Source of the DNA: an uncultured Saprospiraceae bacterium | GTDB lineage: Bacteria; Bacteroidota; Bacteroidia; Chitinophagales; Saprospiraceae | Reading direction: 5' to 3' | DNA: 64,000 nucleotides | Assembly: GCA_937941765.1 (NCBI GenBank) | Contig: CALDGQ010000018.1 | Coordinates: 1-64,000, forward strand | In this document: positions 25,906 to 34,667 of the stretch, piece by piece | Numbering within the stretch: the stretch's first letter is position 1 | Layout of the letters: each line of letters begins with the position of its first letter | Made by a program: the position numbers and the translations under genes | The notes under the pieces: generated by a model | Databases searched by the model: none | What the model was told of the DNA's origin: nothing | Seen by the model: the letters and a program-made list of their open reading frames with translations, nothing else

Positions 25906-26322
25906 ATGAAAAAATTAGCAAGAATTCTATTCCTTATTGTCGGTTCCGTATTTCCAATTTTGGTAGGCGCATTACATACCAAAGTCCATTTTGCCGAATT
26001 AGTGATTCCAAAAGTTCAATCAGATTTGAGTGGTACCTTACAAATTATGGGTGATACGATCGTGTATTATAATTGTTGGGGTTTGATGAGCTTAATGATG
26101 GGCATCTCATTTATCGTAATTGGACTTTTAAATATCTCGACTTTTATCAGATTGTCCAAAGATGATTATCCACCTGTAATGTCAATAGTCGCAATGATGA
26201 TTTATTTGACGGCTGTGATTTATGTCGGAGTGACTTTTCAAGCAGATCAGCAATTTTATGGTGGAATTTTCGGGATGGTATTGTCAACAATATGTCTATT
26301 CTTAAGTTTGAAAAAAGACTAA
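25906..26322 (+). CDS. Hypothetical four-helix membrane protein
   Basis: A 138-residue, hydrophobic protein with four likely membrane segments (about 6-25, 55-78, 88-108, 115-134). The only recognisable feature is a short conserved-looking stretch VGALHTKVHFAE near residues 18-30 after TM1. I do not recognise the family with confidence. Its position after a Crp/Fnr regulator suggests linked regulation. It has no catalytic motif. The codon use and composition match the neighbours. Confidence 0.7.
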   Translation: MKKLARILFLIVGSVFPILVGALHTKVHFAELVIPKVQSDLSGTLQIMGDTIVYYNCWGLMSLMMGISFIVIGLLNISTFIRLSKDDYPPVMSIVAMMIYLTAVIYVGVTFQADQQFYGGIFGMVLSTICLFLSLKKD

Positions 26323-26378
26323 ACCTTCAAAGTTGCGTAAACATTTTGTCCGTTTCTCCATTCACTTTTGAAATAAAA

Positions 26379-26460
26379 GTTGAAATGCTCCGAGTGTTTT
26401 GGTGCGCATTTTTGTGTCAAAAATCGTATCAAAACACTTCTTGAAGGTTTAAATTTCAAC
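26379..26460. repeat. Nested inverted repeat, copy 2
   Basis: The outer arms GTTGAAAT (26379-26386) and ATTTCAAC (26453-26460) enclose GTGTTTTG (26394-26401) with CAAAACAC (26430-26437) and ATTTTTG (26408-26414) with CAAAAAT (26418-26424), loop TGT. The 44-bp centre is almost identical to copy 1 (2186-2229); the outer arms keep complementarity but differ in sequence. It lies in the thrA leader region. Confidence 0.75.
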
Positions 26461-26614
26461 AAATAAAAGTTGCCTTTAAATCAATCGTTACACTGTAAAA
26501 CAGAATGTCTATGCAACAACAAGAAAAACATCTTAATTTAGCGTCCGAAAAATAACTTTTTCAACAACCAGTTTTGCAAATCAACGTATAAACTGAAAGC
26601 TAATTAAGAAGAAT

Positions 26615-29074
26615 ATGAAAGTTTTAAAATTTGGAGGATCGTCAGTCGAAAATGCAGATTGCATTAACAAGGTAATTGATATCCTAGAAGGGTATTATCA
26701 GAAAGGTGATAAATTCACGGTAGTCTTCAGTGCGTTCAGAAGAGTTACAGATTCATTGATTGAAATGTCGAAGCTAGCAGCTGAAGGAGATGAAGAATAT
26801 TTGAAAAAATTCGAAGTGTTTCAAAAGCGACATTACTCAACTGCAGAAGAATTGTTAGATAGTAAAACACTGAAAGCAGTAACTCCTGAACTTTTAGCAA
26901 ATCATGATGTCTTAAAGAATTTGCTTTATGGAATTTTCCTAGTTCGCGAAGCATCTCCACGTACGATGGATTATGTTTTAAGTTTTGGAGAAAGAAATTC
27001 AGCTTATATTATTGCCAATGCATTGAAAAGCAAAGGTATCAATGCCTCCTATTTAGATGCTCGGAAAATTATCAAAACAGATAAAAACTTTGGTGCTGCC
27101 AAAGTAGATTTTGATGAAAGCTATAAAAAGATAAAATCTTATTTCTCGGAACATCCGGAAATAAATATTGCAACTGGATTTATTGGTTCTTCAAAAGGCG
27201 GCTTGACTACAACATTAGGTCGGGGAGGTTCTGATTTTACAGCTGCAATATTAGCTGCAGGACTAGATGCAAGCATTATCGAAATATGGACGGATGTGGA
27301 TGGTGTATTGACAGCAGATCCGCGTAAAGTAAGTAAAGCATTTACCATTCCTACGATGTCTTATATGGAGGCGATGGAAATGTCTCACTTTGGTGCTAAA
27401 GTAATTTATCCTCCAACATTACAACCAGCATTAGCCAAGAAGATTCCATTAAAAATAAAAAACACGTTTAATCCTAGTTTTGAAGGAACACTAATTTCAG
27501 AAAAAGTAGATGAGGCGGCTTCTGCAGTCAAAGGGATTTCCTCCATCACAGAAATCGCGCTACTGACGCTGTCCGGAAGTGGAATGTTTGGAGTGCCTGG
27601 TATTGCTGGTCGATTATTTCAATCATTAGCGAATGCTGGCATCAATATCATTTTGATAACGCAAGGATCTTCTGAGCACAGCATTAGTTTTGCCGTTCAA
27701 CCTTCGGATGCTCAACGTGCTGCTAAGAAAGTCAACAAGGAATTTGAATATGAGATGAGTAATGGTGCCATCCATAAAGTAAATGTGGAGGACAACTTAT
27801 CCGTGATTGCGATTATTGGAGAAATGATGCGTTACCGTCCAGGGATTGCAGGTCGTTTGTTTCAAGCACTTGGAAAAAACGGAATCAACATTATTGCGAT
27901 TGCACAAGGTTCTTCTGAGCTGAATGTATCTGTCGTGATCAATAAGCCAAACGAACAAAAAGCGCTCAACGCATTACACGAAACCTTCTTCCTTTCTGAC
28001 ACAAAAGTATTACACTTATTTATGGTTGGTGTCGGATTGATTGGATCTACATTAATAGAACAGATCAGAAAACAAAAGGAATTCCTTAGAGAAAATCGAC
28101 AAACTGAAATCAAAATTATTGGTTTGGCCAACAGTCGTAAGATGTTATTCAATGATGAGAATGGAATTGATTTGGAAAATTGGAAAGATCAATTAGATCA
28201 TGCTAATGAGAAAATGACTTTCCCTGGATTCGTACACAAAATGAAAGAGATGAATTTCTCCAATACCATTTTTGTAGACAATACTGCTAATGAAGAAATC
28301 GCCAACTATTACGAATCGATTTTGGATGCAAGTATATCCATTTCAACTCCTAATAAGATTTCAACTTCTTCAACATACTTACAATATCAACGATTGAAAA
28401 ACATCGCTACTTCTCGGGGTGTGACGTTCGCATATGAAACCAATGTCGGTGCTGGTCTTCCGATTTTGACAACTATCAAAGATTTAATTAATAGTGGTGA
28501 TCGCTTCTTGAAAATTGAAGGCGTCCTTTCAGGTTCTCTTTCATTTATTTTCAATACTTATGAGGCTGGGACCAAGTTCAGTGATATTGTAGTTGAAGCT
28601 GGAAAAAAAGGATATACAGAACCGGATCCAAGAATTGATTTGAGCGGAAAGGATGTTCGTCGTAAATTGATTATTCTTGCAAGAGAAATTGGTTTGAATA
28701 TGGAAGCCAAAGATGTCGACATCAAAAGTATTCTCCCGAAAGCTTGTGAAGATGCAGAGACTGTCGATGAATTTTTCAAAGAATTAGAAAAGGCCAATGA
28801 TCATTTTGAAAAAATGAGAGCGGAAGCTGCGAAGGATGGAAAGAAGTTAAGAATGATTGCACAATTGGATAATGGAAAAGCTTCTATAAGTATGCAAGCG
28901 GTGGATGCTAGTCACCCATTTTATTCGCTCTCTGGTAGTGACAACATGATTGTCTTTACGACTGAAAGATATAAAGAACGACCATTAGTCATCCGAGGAC
29001 CTGGAGCTGGTGCCGAAGTTACTGCTGCTGGTGTATTTGCAGAAATCCTTGCGATTGGCAATTCACTGATATAA
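26615..29074 (+). CDS. thrA: Bifunctional aspartate kinase / homoserine dehydrogenase
   Basis: The 819-residue fusion enzyme catalyses the first (aspartate to aspartyl-phosphate) and third (aspartate semialdehyde to homoserine) steps of the threonine branch. The aspartokinase domain (1-295) begins with the KFGGSSV motif and has the catalytic region GRGGSDFTA near 205. Two ACT-type regulatory units lie at about 310-455, with GRLFQSLANAGINIILITQ. The NADPH site VGVGLIGS is near 470, and the homoserine dehydrogenase core (465-815) has GYTEPDPRIDLSGKDV near 670. Thr feedback inhibition is expected from the ACT domains. It leads the thrA-thrB-thrC cluster. Confidence 0.95.
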   Translation: MKVLKFGGSSVENADCINKVIDILEGYYQKGDKFTVVFSAFRRVTDSLIEMSKLAAEGDEEYLKKFEVFQKRHYSTAEELLDSKTLKAVTPELLANHDVLKNLLYGIFLVREASPRTMDYVLSFGERNSAYIIANALKSKGINASYLDARKIIKTDKNFGAAKVDFDESYKKIKSYFSEHPEINIATGFIGSSKGGLTTTLGRGGSDFTAAILAAGLDASIIEIWTDVDGVLTADPRKVSKAFTIPTMSYMEAMEMSHFGAKVIYPPTLQPALAKKIPLKIKNTFNPSFEGTLISEKVDEAASAVKGISSITEIALLTLSGSGMFGVPGIAGRLFQSLANAGINIILITQGSSEHSISFAVQPSDAQRAAKKVNKEFEYEMSNGAIHKVNVEDNLSVIAIIGEMMRYRPGIAGRLFQALGKNGINIIAIAQGSSELNVSVVINKPNEQKALNALHETFFLSDTKVLHLFMVGVGLIGSTLIEQIRKQKEFLRENRQTEIKIIGLANSRKMLFNDENGIDLENWKDQLDHANEKMTFPGFVHKMKEMNFSNTIFVDNTANEEIANYYESILDASISISTPNKISTSSTYLQYQRLKNIATSRGVTFAYETNVGAGLPILTTIKDLINSGDRFLKIEGVLSGSLSFIFNTYEAGTKFSDIVVEAGKKGYTEPDPRIDLSGKDVRRKLIILAREIGLNMEAKDVDIKSILPKACEDAETVDEFFKELEKANDHFEKMRAEAAKDGKKLRMIAQLDNGKASISMQAVDASHPFYSLSGSDNMIVFTTERYKERPLVIRGPGAGAEVTAAGVFAEILAIGNSLI

Positions 29075-29140
29075 TCAACAATACGTGTATAAATTGTTAT
29101 AAATTCAAACAACTAAACAACTATTTAATAATTTTTGAAC

Positions 29141-30076
29141 ATGTCTAAGACTGGAGTTAAAATATTTGCCCCTGCATCCGTTGCCAATCTAGCATGCGGA
29201 TATGACATCCTTGGGTTAGCATTGGAAAAACCAGGAGATGATATCATCGCACATTTTACGGATACGAAGGGATTGAAGATCACCAAGATTACGGGATCGA
29301 AAAAACAATTGCCTAAAGAAGTTGAAAAGAATACTGCAGGATTTGCAGCATTAAAAATGTTAGAACATCTTGGAGAATCTGAGCGAGGAATCGCATTAGA
29401 GATTCACAAAAAAATGCCTTTCGGATCAGGACTTGGATCGAGCGCAGCAAGTGCCGTCGGGGGAGTCATGGCCATCAATGAATTGTTGGGCCGACCGTTG
29501 ACGAAAAGAGAGATGTTGCCATTTGCAGTTTTGGGTGAGCAAGTTGCGGATGGTTCTTATCATGCAGACAATGTTGCTCCTTCATTGTTGGGAGGAATTA
29601 TTTTTATAAGAGACAATGCAACATTGGATGTTCATCGCATTCCAAATCCAAAAGGTCTACAAATTGTTTGTGTCTATCCGCATATTAAAATCTTGACAAA
29701 AGATGCCCGCGATATTTTGAGTGATCAAACCACGTTGAAAAAAACAATTACGCAAACTGGAAATCTTGGTGGTTTAATTGTTGGAATGTACAATGCAGAT
29801 TTGGATCTTATTAGTCGTTCATTAAATGATGTCATCATCGAACCACAACGCGCAAAACTGATTCCTGGATTCTATGACGTTAAAGATGCGGCGATGAATC
29901 AAGGTGCAATGGGATGTTCGATCTCTGGAGCTGGTCCAACCATCTTTGCGATTTGTCCTAATACTTTGATTGCAGAAAATGCAGCAGCTGCGATGCAATC
30001 CGCTTTTCATAACAACAAAATCAAATCAGACATTTTCATTTCACCGATCAATCAGAACGGTTCTTATCTTTATTGA
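29141..30076 (+). CDS. thrB: Homoserine kinase
   Basis: The 311-residue GHMP-family kinase phosphorylates homoserine to O-phosphohomoserine. The ATP-binding motif MPFGSGLGSSAASAVG is near residues 92-107; the N-terminal motif APASVANLACGYDILGLAL and the C-terminal GAMGCSISGAGPTIFAI are both family signatures. A TTG 6 nt upstream could be read in frame, but the ATG at 29141 begins the conserved MSKTGVKIFAP. It follows thrA by 66 bp and precedes thrC by 64 bp, so they probably form one transcription unit. Confidence 0.95.
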   Translation: MSKTGVKIFAPASVANLACGYDILGLALEKPGDDIIAHFTDTKGLKITKITGSKKQLPKEVEKNTAGFAALKMLEHLGESERGIALEIHKKMPFGSGLGSSAASAVGGVMAINELLGRPLTKREMLPFAVLGEQVADGSYHADNVAPSLLGGIIFIRDNATLDVHRIPNPKGLQIVCVYPHIKILTKDARDILSDQTTLKKTITQTGNLGGLIVGMYNADLDLISRSLNDVIIEPQRAKLIPGFYDVKDAAMNQGAMGCSISGAGPTIFAICPNTLIAENAAAAMQSAFHNNKIKSDIFISPINQNGSYLY

Positions 30077-30140
30077 ACTTGTACATACGTTTTAAAAATC
30101 ATATCCACTTTGCCACATTTGCCACATTTAAAATCTTCTC

Positions 30141-31442
30141 ATGAAATTATATAGCACAAAAAATACACAGCAATTCTATTCTTTGAAAGAAGCAGTAATG
30201 AAAGGATTGCCGGATGACAATGGTTTGTTTATGCCAAAGGTCATTCCTACTCTACCAGAAAAATTCTTTGCGGATTTAAAAAATTATTCTTTCAAAGATT
30301 TGTCTTTTGAAATTTGCAAGAATCTTTTTCAAAATACAATTCCGGAAAAAGACCTTAGAAAAATTATCAACAACTCTATTACTTTTCCAGCTCCTGTTAT
30401 TCATTTAGATGATGACAAATCTATACTTGAATTATTTCATGGTCCATCATTGGCTTTCAAAGATTTTGGTGCACGTTTTATGTCGCAGTTGATGTCTTAT
30501 TTTAATCAAGGAGAAAAAAAGGAATTAGTTATTCTTGTTGCGACATCAGGAGATACAGGTGGTGCTGTTGCTGCAGGTTTTTTAAAAGCAAAAGGAATCA
30601 AGGTGGTGATTCTTTATCCAAGTGGAAAAGTTTCTATGTTACAAGAAAAACAGCTAACTACTTTAGGACACAACATTGAAGCATTGGAAGTAGATGGCAC
30701 GTTTGATGATTGTCAAGCTTTAGTGAAGCAAGCTTTTTTAGATGAAGAATTAAATAAAGGAATTCGTTTAAGTTCTGCTAACTCTATCAACATTGCTCGT
30801 TTAATTCCACAAAGCTTTTATTACTTCGAAGCTTACAAACAATTAGAAACAAAAAAGGAAGTTGCGTTTGTGATTCCTAGTGGAAACTTTGGAAACTTAA
30901 CTGCAGGTTTATTTGCAAAAAGAATGGGACTTCCGGTAAAGCATTTTGTTGCAGCAACGAATGCGAATAACATTGTACCTGAATATTTAAACAAAGGAAG
31001 TTATGTTTCTCGTGCAAGTGTTCCTACGATTTCAAATGCAATGGATGTTGGTGCTCCTTCTAACTTTGCAAGAATGTTAGATTTATATTCTTTACAATGG
31101 AATGGTATGCGAGAAGAAATAAAAGGTTATTCTTTTAGCGATGATGAAACTAGGAAAGGAATTAAAGAAGTGTTTGACAAATACAATTATGTAATAGATC
31201 CTCATGGTGCTGTAGGTTATTTAGCTTTAAAGGAATTTCAAAAACAATACAAGCATACAAAAGGAATCATTTTAGAAACTGCGCATCCTTCAAAGTTTAA
31301 TGTGGAAGTAGAAGCACAAATAAAAAAGAAAGTAAACATCCCTACTCGTCTTTCTGAATTAGCTTCTCGAAAAAAAGTTGCTACTTCTATTGGTACAGAC
31401 TTTTCTTCTTTCAAATCTTTACTTCAAAAAAAGTATTCGTAA
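30141..31442 (+). CDS. thrC: Threonine synthase (PLP-dependent)
   Basis: A 433-residue enzyme that converts O-phosphohomoserine to threonine. Family features are the N-terminal YSTKN and GLFMPKVIPTLP stretches, the PLP-binding Lys in GPSLAFKDFGARF near residues 101-113, and the phosphate-binding loop VATSGDTGGAVAAG near 137-150. The length matches bacterial (E. coli-like) threonine synthases. It is the last gene of the thr cluster. Its terminator-like palindrome directly follows, and the centre of this palindrome is a parS-like site. Confidence 0.95.
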   Translation: MKLYSTKNTQQFYSLKEAVMKGLPDDNGLFMPKVIPTLPEKFFADLKNYSFKDLSFEICKNLFQNTIPEKDLRKIINNSITFPAPVIHLDDDKSILELFHGPSLAFKDFGARFMSQLMSYFNQGEKKELVILVATSGDTGGAVAAGFLKAKGIKVVILYPSGKVSMLQEKQLTTLGHNIEALEVDGTFDDCQALVKQAFLDEELNKGIRLSSANSINIARLIPQSFYYFEAYKQLETKKEVAFVIPSGNFGNLTAGLFAKRMGLPVKHFVAATNANNIVPEYLNKGSYVSRASVPTISNAMDVGAPSNFARMLDLYSLQWNGMREEIKGYSFSDDETRKGIKEVFDKYNYVIDPHGAVGYLALKEFQKQYKHTKGIILETAHPSKFNVEVEAQIKKKVNIPTRLSELASRKKVATSIGTDFSSFKSLLQKKYS

Positions 31443-31458
31443 CTACCCTTCTCTATTT

Positions 31459-31498
31459 AAAAGCGGCAAATGTTTCACGTGGAACATTTGCCGCTTTT
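31459..31498 (+). terminator. 40-bp palindrome: thrC terminator with a parS site at its centre
   Basis: AAAAGCGGCAAATGTT and its complement AACATTTGCCGCTTTT enclose the parS-like 16-mer TGTTTCACGTGGAACA (31471-31486). Only one mismatch breaks the 40-bp symmetry, and the right end runs into TTTTT. In RNA this is a long stem followed by a T-run, so it should terminate thrC. Confidence 0.75.
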
Positions 31499-32086
31499 TA
31501 TTTACGCACTCTTTGTTTTGCATTTTTAGAATAACATTTACTTGAAATAAATACCAGCCTTTTCTTAAACTTCAATAATGTTCCACGTGGAACATTATCC
31601 GGTGCACAAGTACTTCTCGTTTATTTAAAACTCAACACTTTTCCTTTTACTAAACTACAAAAGCTCTTTTCCTAACGTTACAATGTTCCACGTGGAACAT
31701 TATCCGGTGCACCAGTACTTCTCGTTTAATTAAACCTCAACACTTTGCATTTTACTAAACTGCAAAACTCTTTTCCTAACGTGCAATGTTCCACGTGGAA
31801 CATTATTCATTGAACTAATACTTTTCACTTATTTATACCGCTACAAAAACAAACACTCTTTTCTAAAACACCAACAATGTTCCACGTGAAACATTATCCG
31901 GTGCACCAGTACTTCTCGTTTATTTAAAACTCAACGCTTTTCCTTTTACTAAACTGCAAAACTCTTTTCCTAACGTTACAATGTTCCACGTGAAACATTA
32001 TCCACTGAACTAATACTTTTAACTATTTATATGACTACAAAACAAACACTACTTTATAAAACTTAAACAATGTTCCACGTGAAACA
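31471..32086. repeat. parS: Seven-site parS-like centromere array
   Basis: Seven copies of the palindromic 16-mer TGTTYCACGTGRAACA start at 31471, 31579, 31684, 31787, 31878, 31982 and 32071. One is TGTTTCACGTGGAACA, three are TGTTCCACGTGGAACA and three are TGTTCCACGTGAAACA. These are ParB-site variants close to the bacterial consensus TGTTTCACGTGAAACA. Centre-to-centre spacing is 89-108 bp. The intervening DNA is itself repeated (TTATCCGGTGCACCAGTACT and CTTTTCCTAACGTTACAA recur), so the array is a tandem repeat of about 100 bp. No parA or parB lies in the window. Confidence 0.9.
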
Positions 32087-32148
32087 TTATCCCATTTTAT
32101 AATCACATTAAAGTTTGCAATGAAAGAGGCCAAGGGACTCAAGCAAAT

Positions 32149-32173
32149 CAACTTGGGGTAAAGCCCCAAGTTG
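32149..32173. repeat. 10-bp perfect hairpin upstream of the M1 peptidase
   Basis: CAACTTGGGG (32149-32158), TAAAG loop, CCCCAAGTTG (32164-32173). It has no T-run on either side, so it is a structured palindrome rather than a standard terminator. It lies 64 bp before the M1 peptidase ATG and could be a leader structure. Confidence 0.5.
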
Positions 32174-32236
32174 TTCCCAAAATGAAAATCGAATTCGTTA
32201 TATTTACAGACACTAATTAATTAAGCTAAGATTATA

Positions 32237-34576
32237 ATGAGACTACAATCAAAAACATTCATTCTAATTACAATTCTTTGTGCACTTGTTTTCAACATGT
32301 TCGCACAAGAAGATAACACCAACAAAAATAAATTCAGACAACTAGGACAAGAACTTCCAACGCCTAATGTTTATAGAAATGCATCTGGTGCACCAGGACA
32401 TATGTACTGGCAACAACAAGCAGACTATAAAATGAAAATTGAAATTGATGACGAGAAACAAACTTTAACTGGTGAGGAAACAATTACATACACCAATAAT
32501 TCTCCAGACCAATTAGATTATCTGTGGTTGCAACTGGATCAAAACATGCGTGCTATAGATTCTGATTCAAGAAAAATTAGAACAGGGAAAATTGAAGACA
32601 AGATGAGCATGAGACAATTGAGCGGTTTGTATTATGACTTTGATGGTGGTTTTAAAATTGAAGAAGTAAAAGACACCAAGGGAAAAGATTTAAATTATAC
32701 CATCAACAAAACAATGATGAGAATTGATTTAAAAGATGGATTAAAAACTGGAGAAAGTTTTTCATTTGATATAAAGTGGTGGTACAATATTAATGACAGA
32801 ATGAAAATAGGAGGGCGCTCGGGCTACGAATATTTTGAAGAAGATGAAAACTATCTTTATACAATTGCGCAGTACTTTCCTCGCATGTGCGTTTACAATG
32901 AAGTAGAAGGATGGCAAAACAAACAGTTCCTAGGATCAGGAGAATTTGCATTAGCGTTTGGAGATTATGAAGTTGCCATCACGGTTCCTTCTGATCATGC
33001 AGTTGCATCAACAGGCGTTTTACAAAATCCAAAAGATGTTTTGACATCAGAACAAATTTCAAGATTAGACAAAGCACAAAACGAAACAGAACAACCAGTC
33101 ATTATCATTACGCAAGACGAAGCTGAGAAAAAAGAAACCAAAAAATCAAACAAGAAAAGCACTTGGGTTTTCAAAGCAGAAAATGTGAGAGACTTTGCAT
33201 TTGCATCTTCTAGAAAATTTATCTGGGATGCAATGGCAGTCAAACAATCTGATGGATCAACCGTGATGGCCATGTCGATGTATCCAAAAGAAGGAAACCC
33301 ATTGTGGGAAAGATTTTCAACGAAAGCAGTTGCGCATACTTTGAAATGGTATTCACATTATACATTCGATTATCCTTATCCTGTTGCATGGTCAATCAAT
33401 GCAGCAAGAATTGGAATGGAGTATCCAATGATCTGTTTCAACTTCGGAAGATGCGAAGAAGATGGAACTTATTCCAAGAGAACAAAGTACGGAATGATTG
33501 GAGTGATCATCCATGAAGTTGGACATAATTATTTTCCAATGATTGTAAATTCTGATGAACGTCAATGGACTTGGATGGATGAAGGACTAAATACTTTTGT
33601 TCAATTTTTATCTGAGCAAGAATGGGAGAGAGACTATCCATCTCGTCGAGGTCATGCGCACAAAATTGTAGACTACATGAAAGGAGACAAATCAAATATT
33701 TCTCCGATCATGACCAACTCAGAATCGATACATCAGTTCGGTAACAATGCTTATGGAAAGCCAGCAACCGCACTAAATATTTTGAGAGAATCGGTTATGG
33801 GTCGAGAACTTTTTGATCACGCATTCAAAACTTATTCGAAACGTTGGATGTTCAAACATCCATCACCAGCAGATTTTTTCAGAACGATGGAAGATGCATC
33901 TGGTGTTGACTTAGATTGGTTTTGGAGAGGTTGGTTTTACACAACAGACCACTGCGATATCTCTTTAGATAAGGTCAGAGGCTTCCAAATGAATTCCAAA
34001 AAACCAAATGACGTAACTGCATTGTTGGAAAAAGAAAAGAAAGAAGCACCAATTCCAATTTCATCTAAAAGAAATAAGGAAACAATCAAGCAAACATATG
34101 ATGAGCAGGATAGGAGCATCCGGGATTTTTATACAGAATACGATGCCTCATTAGAATCTGTTTTGGACCAGGATGAATACAATAATTATTTAAAGTCATT
34201 ATCAGATAAAGAGAAAGCAATTTTAAATGCGGGAGCCAATTTTTACGAAATGACTTTCAGCAATATAGGTGGATTGGTGATGCCAATTATATTGCAATTG
34301 AACTATAAAGACGGCACCAATGAAGTGATTAGGATTCCAGCTGAAATTTGGAAAAAGAATGACAAGAAAGTTTCGAAAGTAATCAAGACAGATAAAGAAG
34401 TGGTTCAAATTATTTTAGATCCATTTTTGGAAACGGCAGATACTGATACCTCCAATAATTATTATCTGGATCCAGGAAATGCAAGTCGTTTTGAATTGTT
34501 CAAACAAAAGCAAAGACCAAGAAGCAATCCAATGCAGAAAGCGAATAAGAAAAAGAAAGGGGCGGGGACGAATTAA
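32237..34576 (+). CDS. M1 family metallopeptidase, secreted
   Basis: The 779-residue protein has a signal peptide ending near residue 23 (NMFAQ). The M1 zinc site is HEVGHNYFPM near residues 426-435, with the third Glu ligand in WMDEGLNTFVQF near 449. The exopeptidase motif is GMEYPM in place of GAMEN, as is common in this Bacteroidota subfamily. The C-terminal part (about 560-779) is Lys-rich and ends in a basic tail (NPMQKANKKKKG). It probably acts on peptides in the periplasm or at the surface. It stands alone after the parS array and converges with the DUF4173 gene. Confidence 0.9.
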   Translation: MRLQSKTFILITILCALVFNMFAQEDNTNKNKFRQLGQELPTPNVYRNASGAPGHMYWQQQADYKMKIEIDDEKQTLTGEETITYTNNSPDQLDYLWLQLDQNMRAIDSDSRKIRTGKIEDKMSMRQLSGLYYDFDGGFKIEEVKDTKGKDLNYTINKTMMRIDLKDGLKTGESFSFDIKWWYNINDRMKIGGRSGYEYFEEDENYLYTIAQYFPRMCVYNEVEGWQNKQFLGSGEFALAFGDYEVAITVPSDHAVASTGVLQNPKDVLTSEQISRLDKAQNETEQPVIIITQDEAEKKETKKSNKKSTWVFKAENVRDFAFASSRKFIWDAMAVKQSDGSTVMAMSMYPKEGNPLWERFSTKAVAHTLKWYSHYTFDYPYPVAWSINAARIGMEYPMICFNFGRCEEDGTYSKRTKYGMIGVIIHEVGHNYFPMIVNSDERQWTWMDEGLNTFVQFLSEQEWERDYPSRRGHAHKIVDYMKGDKSNISPIMTNSESIHQFGNNAYGKPATALNILRESVMGRELFDHAFKTYSKRWMFKHPSPADFFRTMEDASGVDLDWFWRGWFYTTDHCDISLDKVRGFQMNSKKPNDVTALLEKEKKEAPIPISSKRNKETIKQTYDEQDRSIRDFYTEYDASLESVLDQDEYNNYLKSLSDKEKAILNAGANFYEMTFSNIGGLVMPIILQLNYKDGTNEVIRIPAEIWKKNDKKVSKVIKTDKEVVQIILDPFLETADTDTSNNYYLDPGNASRFELFKQKQRPRSNPMQKANKKKKGAGTN

Positions 34577-34601
34577 GAAGTTGGTTTATCTTGTAATGAA
34601 T

Positions 34602-34654
34602 AAAGACCTGTTAGGTTTTGCTAGGCTAATGCTTAGCTCAGCTAACAGGTCTTT
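34602..34654. terminator. Terminator hairpin between convergent genes
   Basis: AAAGACCTGTTAG (34602-34614) pairs with CTAACAGGTCTTT (34642-34654), the right arm being followed by GTTGTTTTT. It serves the M1 gene and, weakly, the DUF4173 gene from the other side. The same arm motif (AGACCTGTTAGGTTT) recurs at 36782-36832. Confidence 0.7.
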
Positions 34655-34667
34655 GTTGTTTTTATCA

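Noticed and set aside
26470-26614. Threonine-attenuator leader peptide upstream of thrA
   Set aside because: No short ORF rich in Thr or Ile codons and no terminator/antiterminator pair could be found; only the nested inverted repeat is present further upstream.
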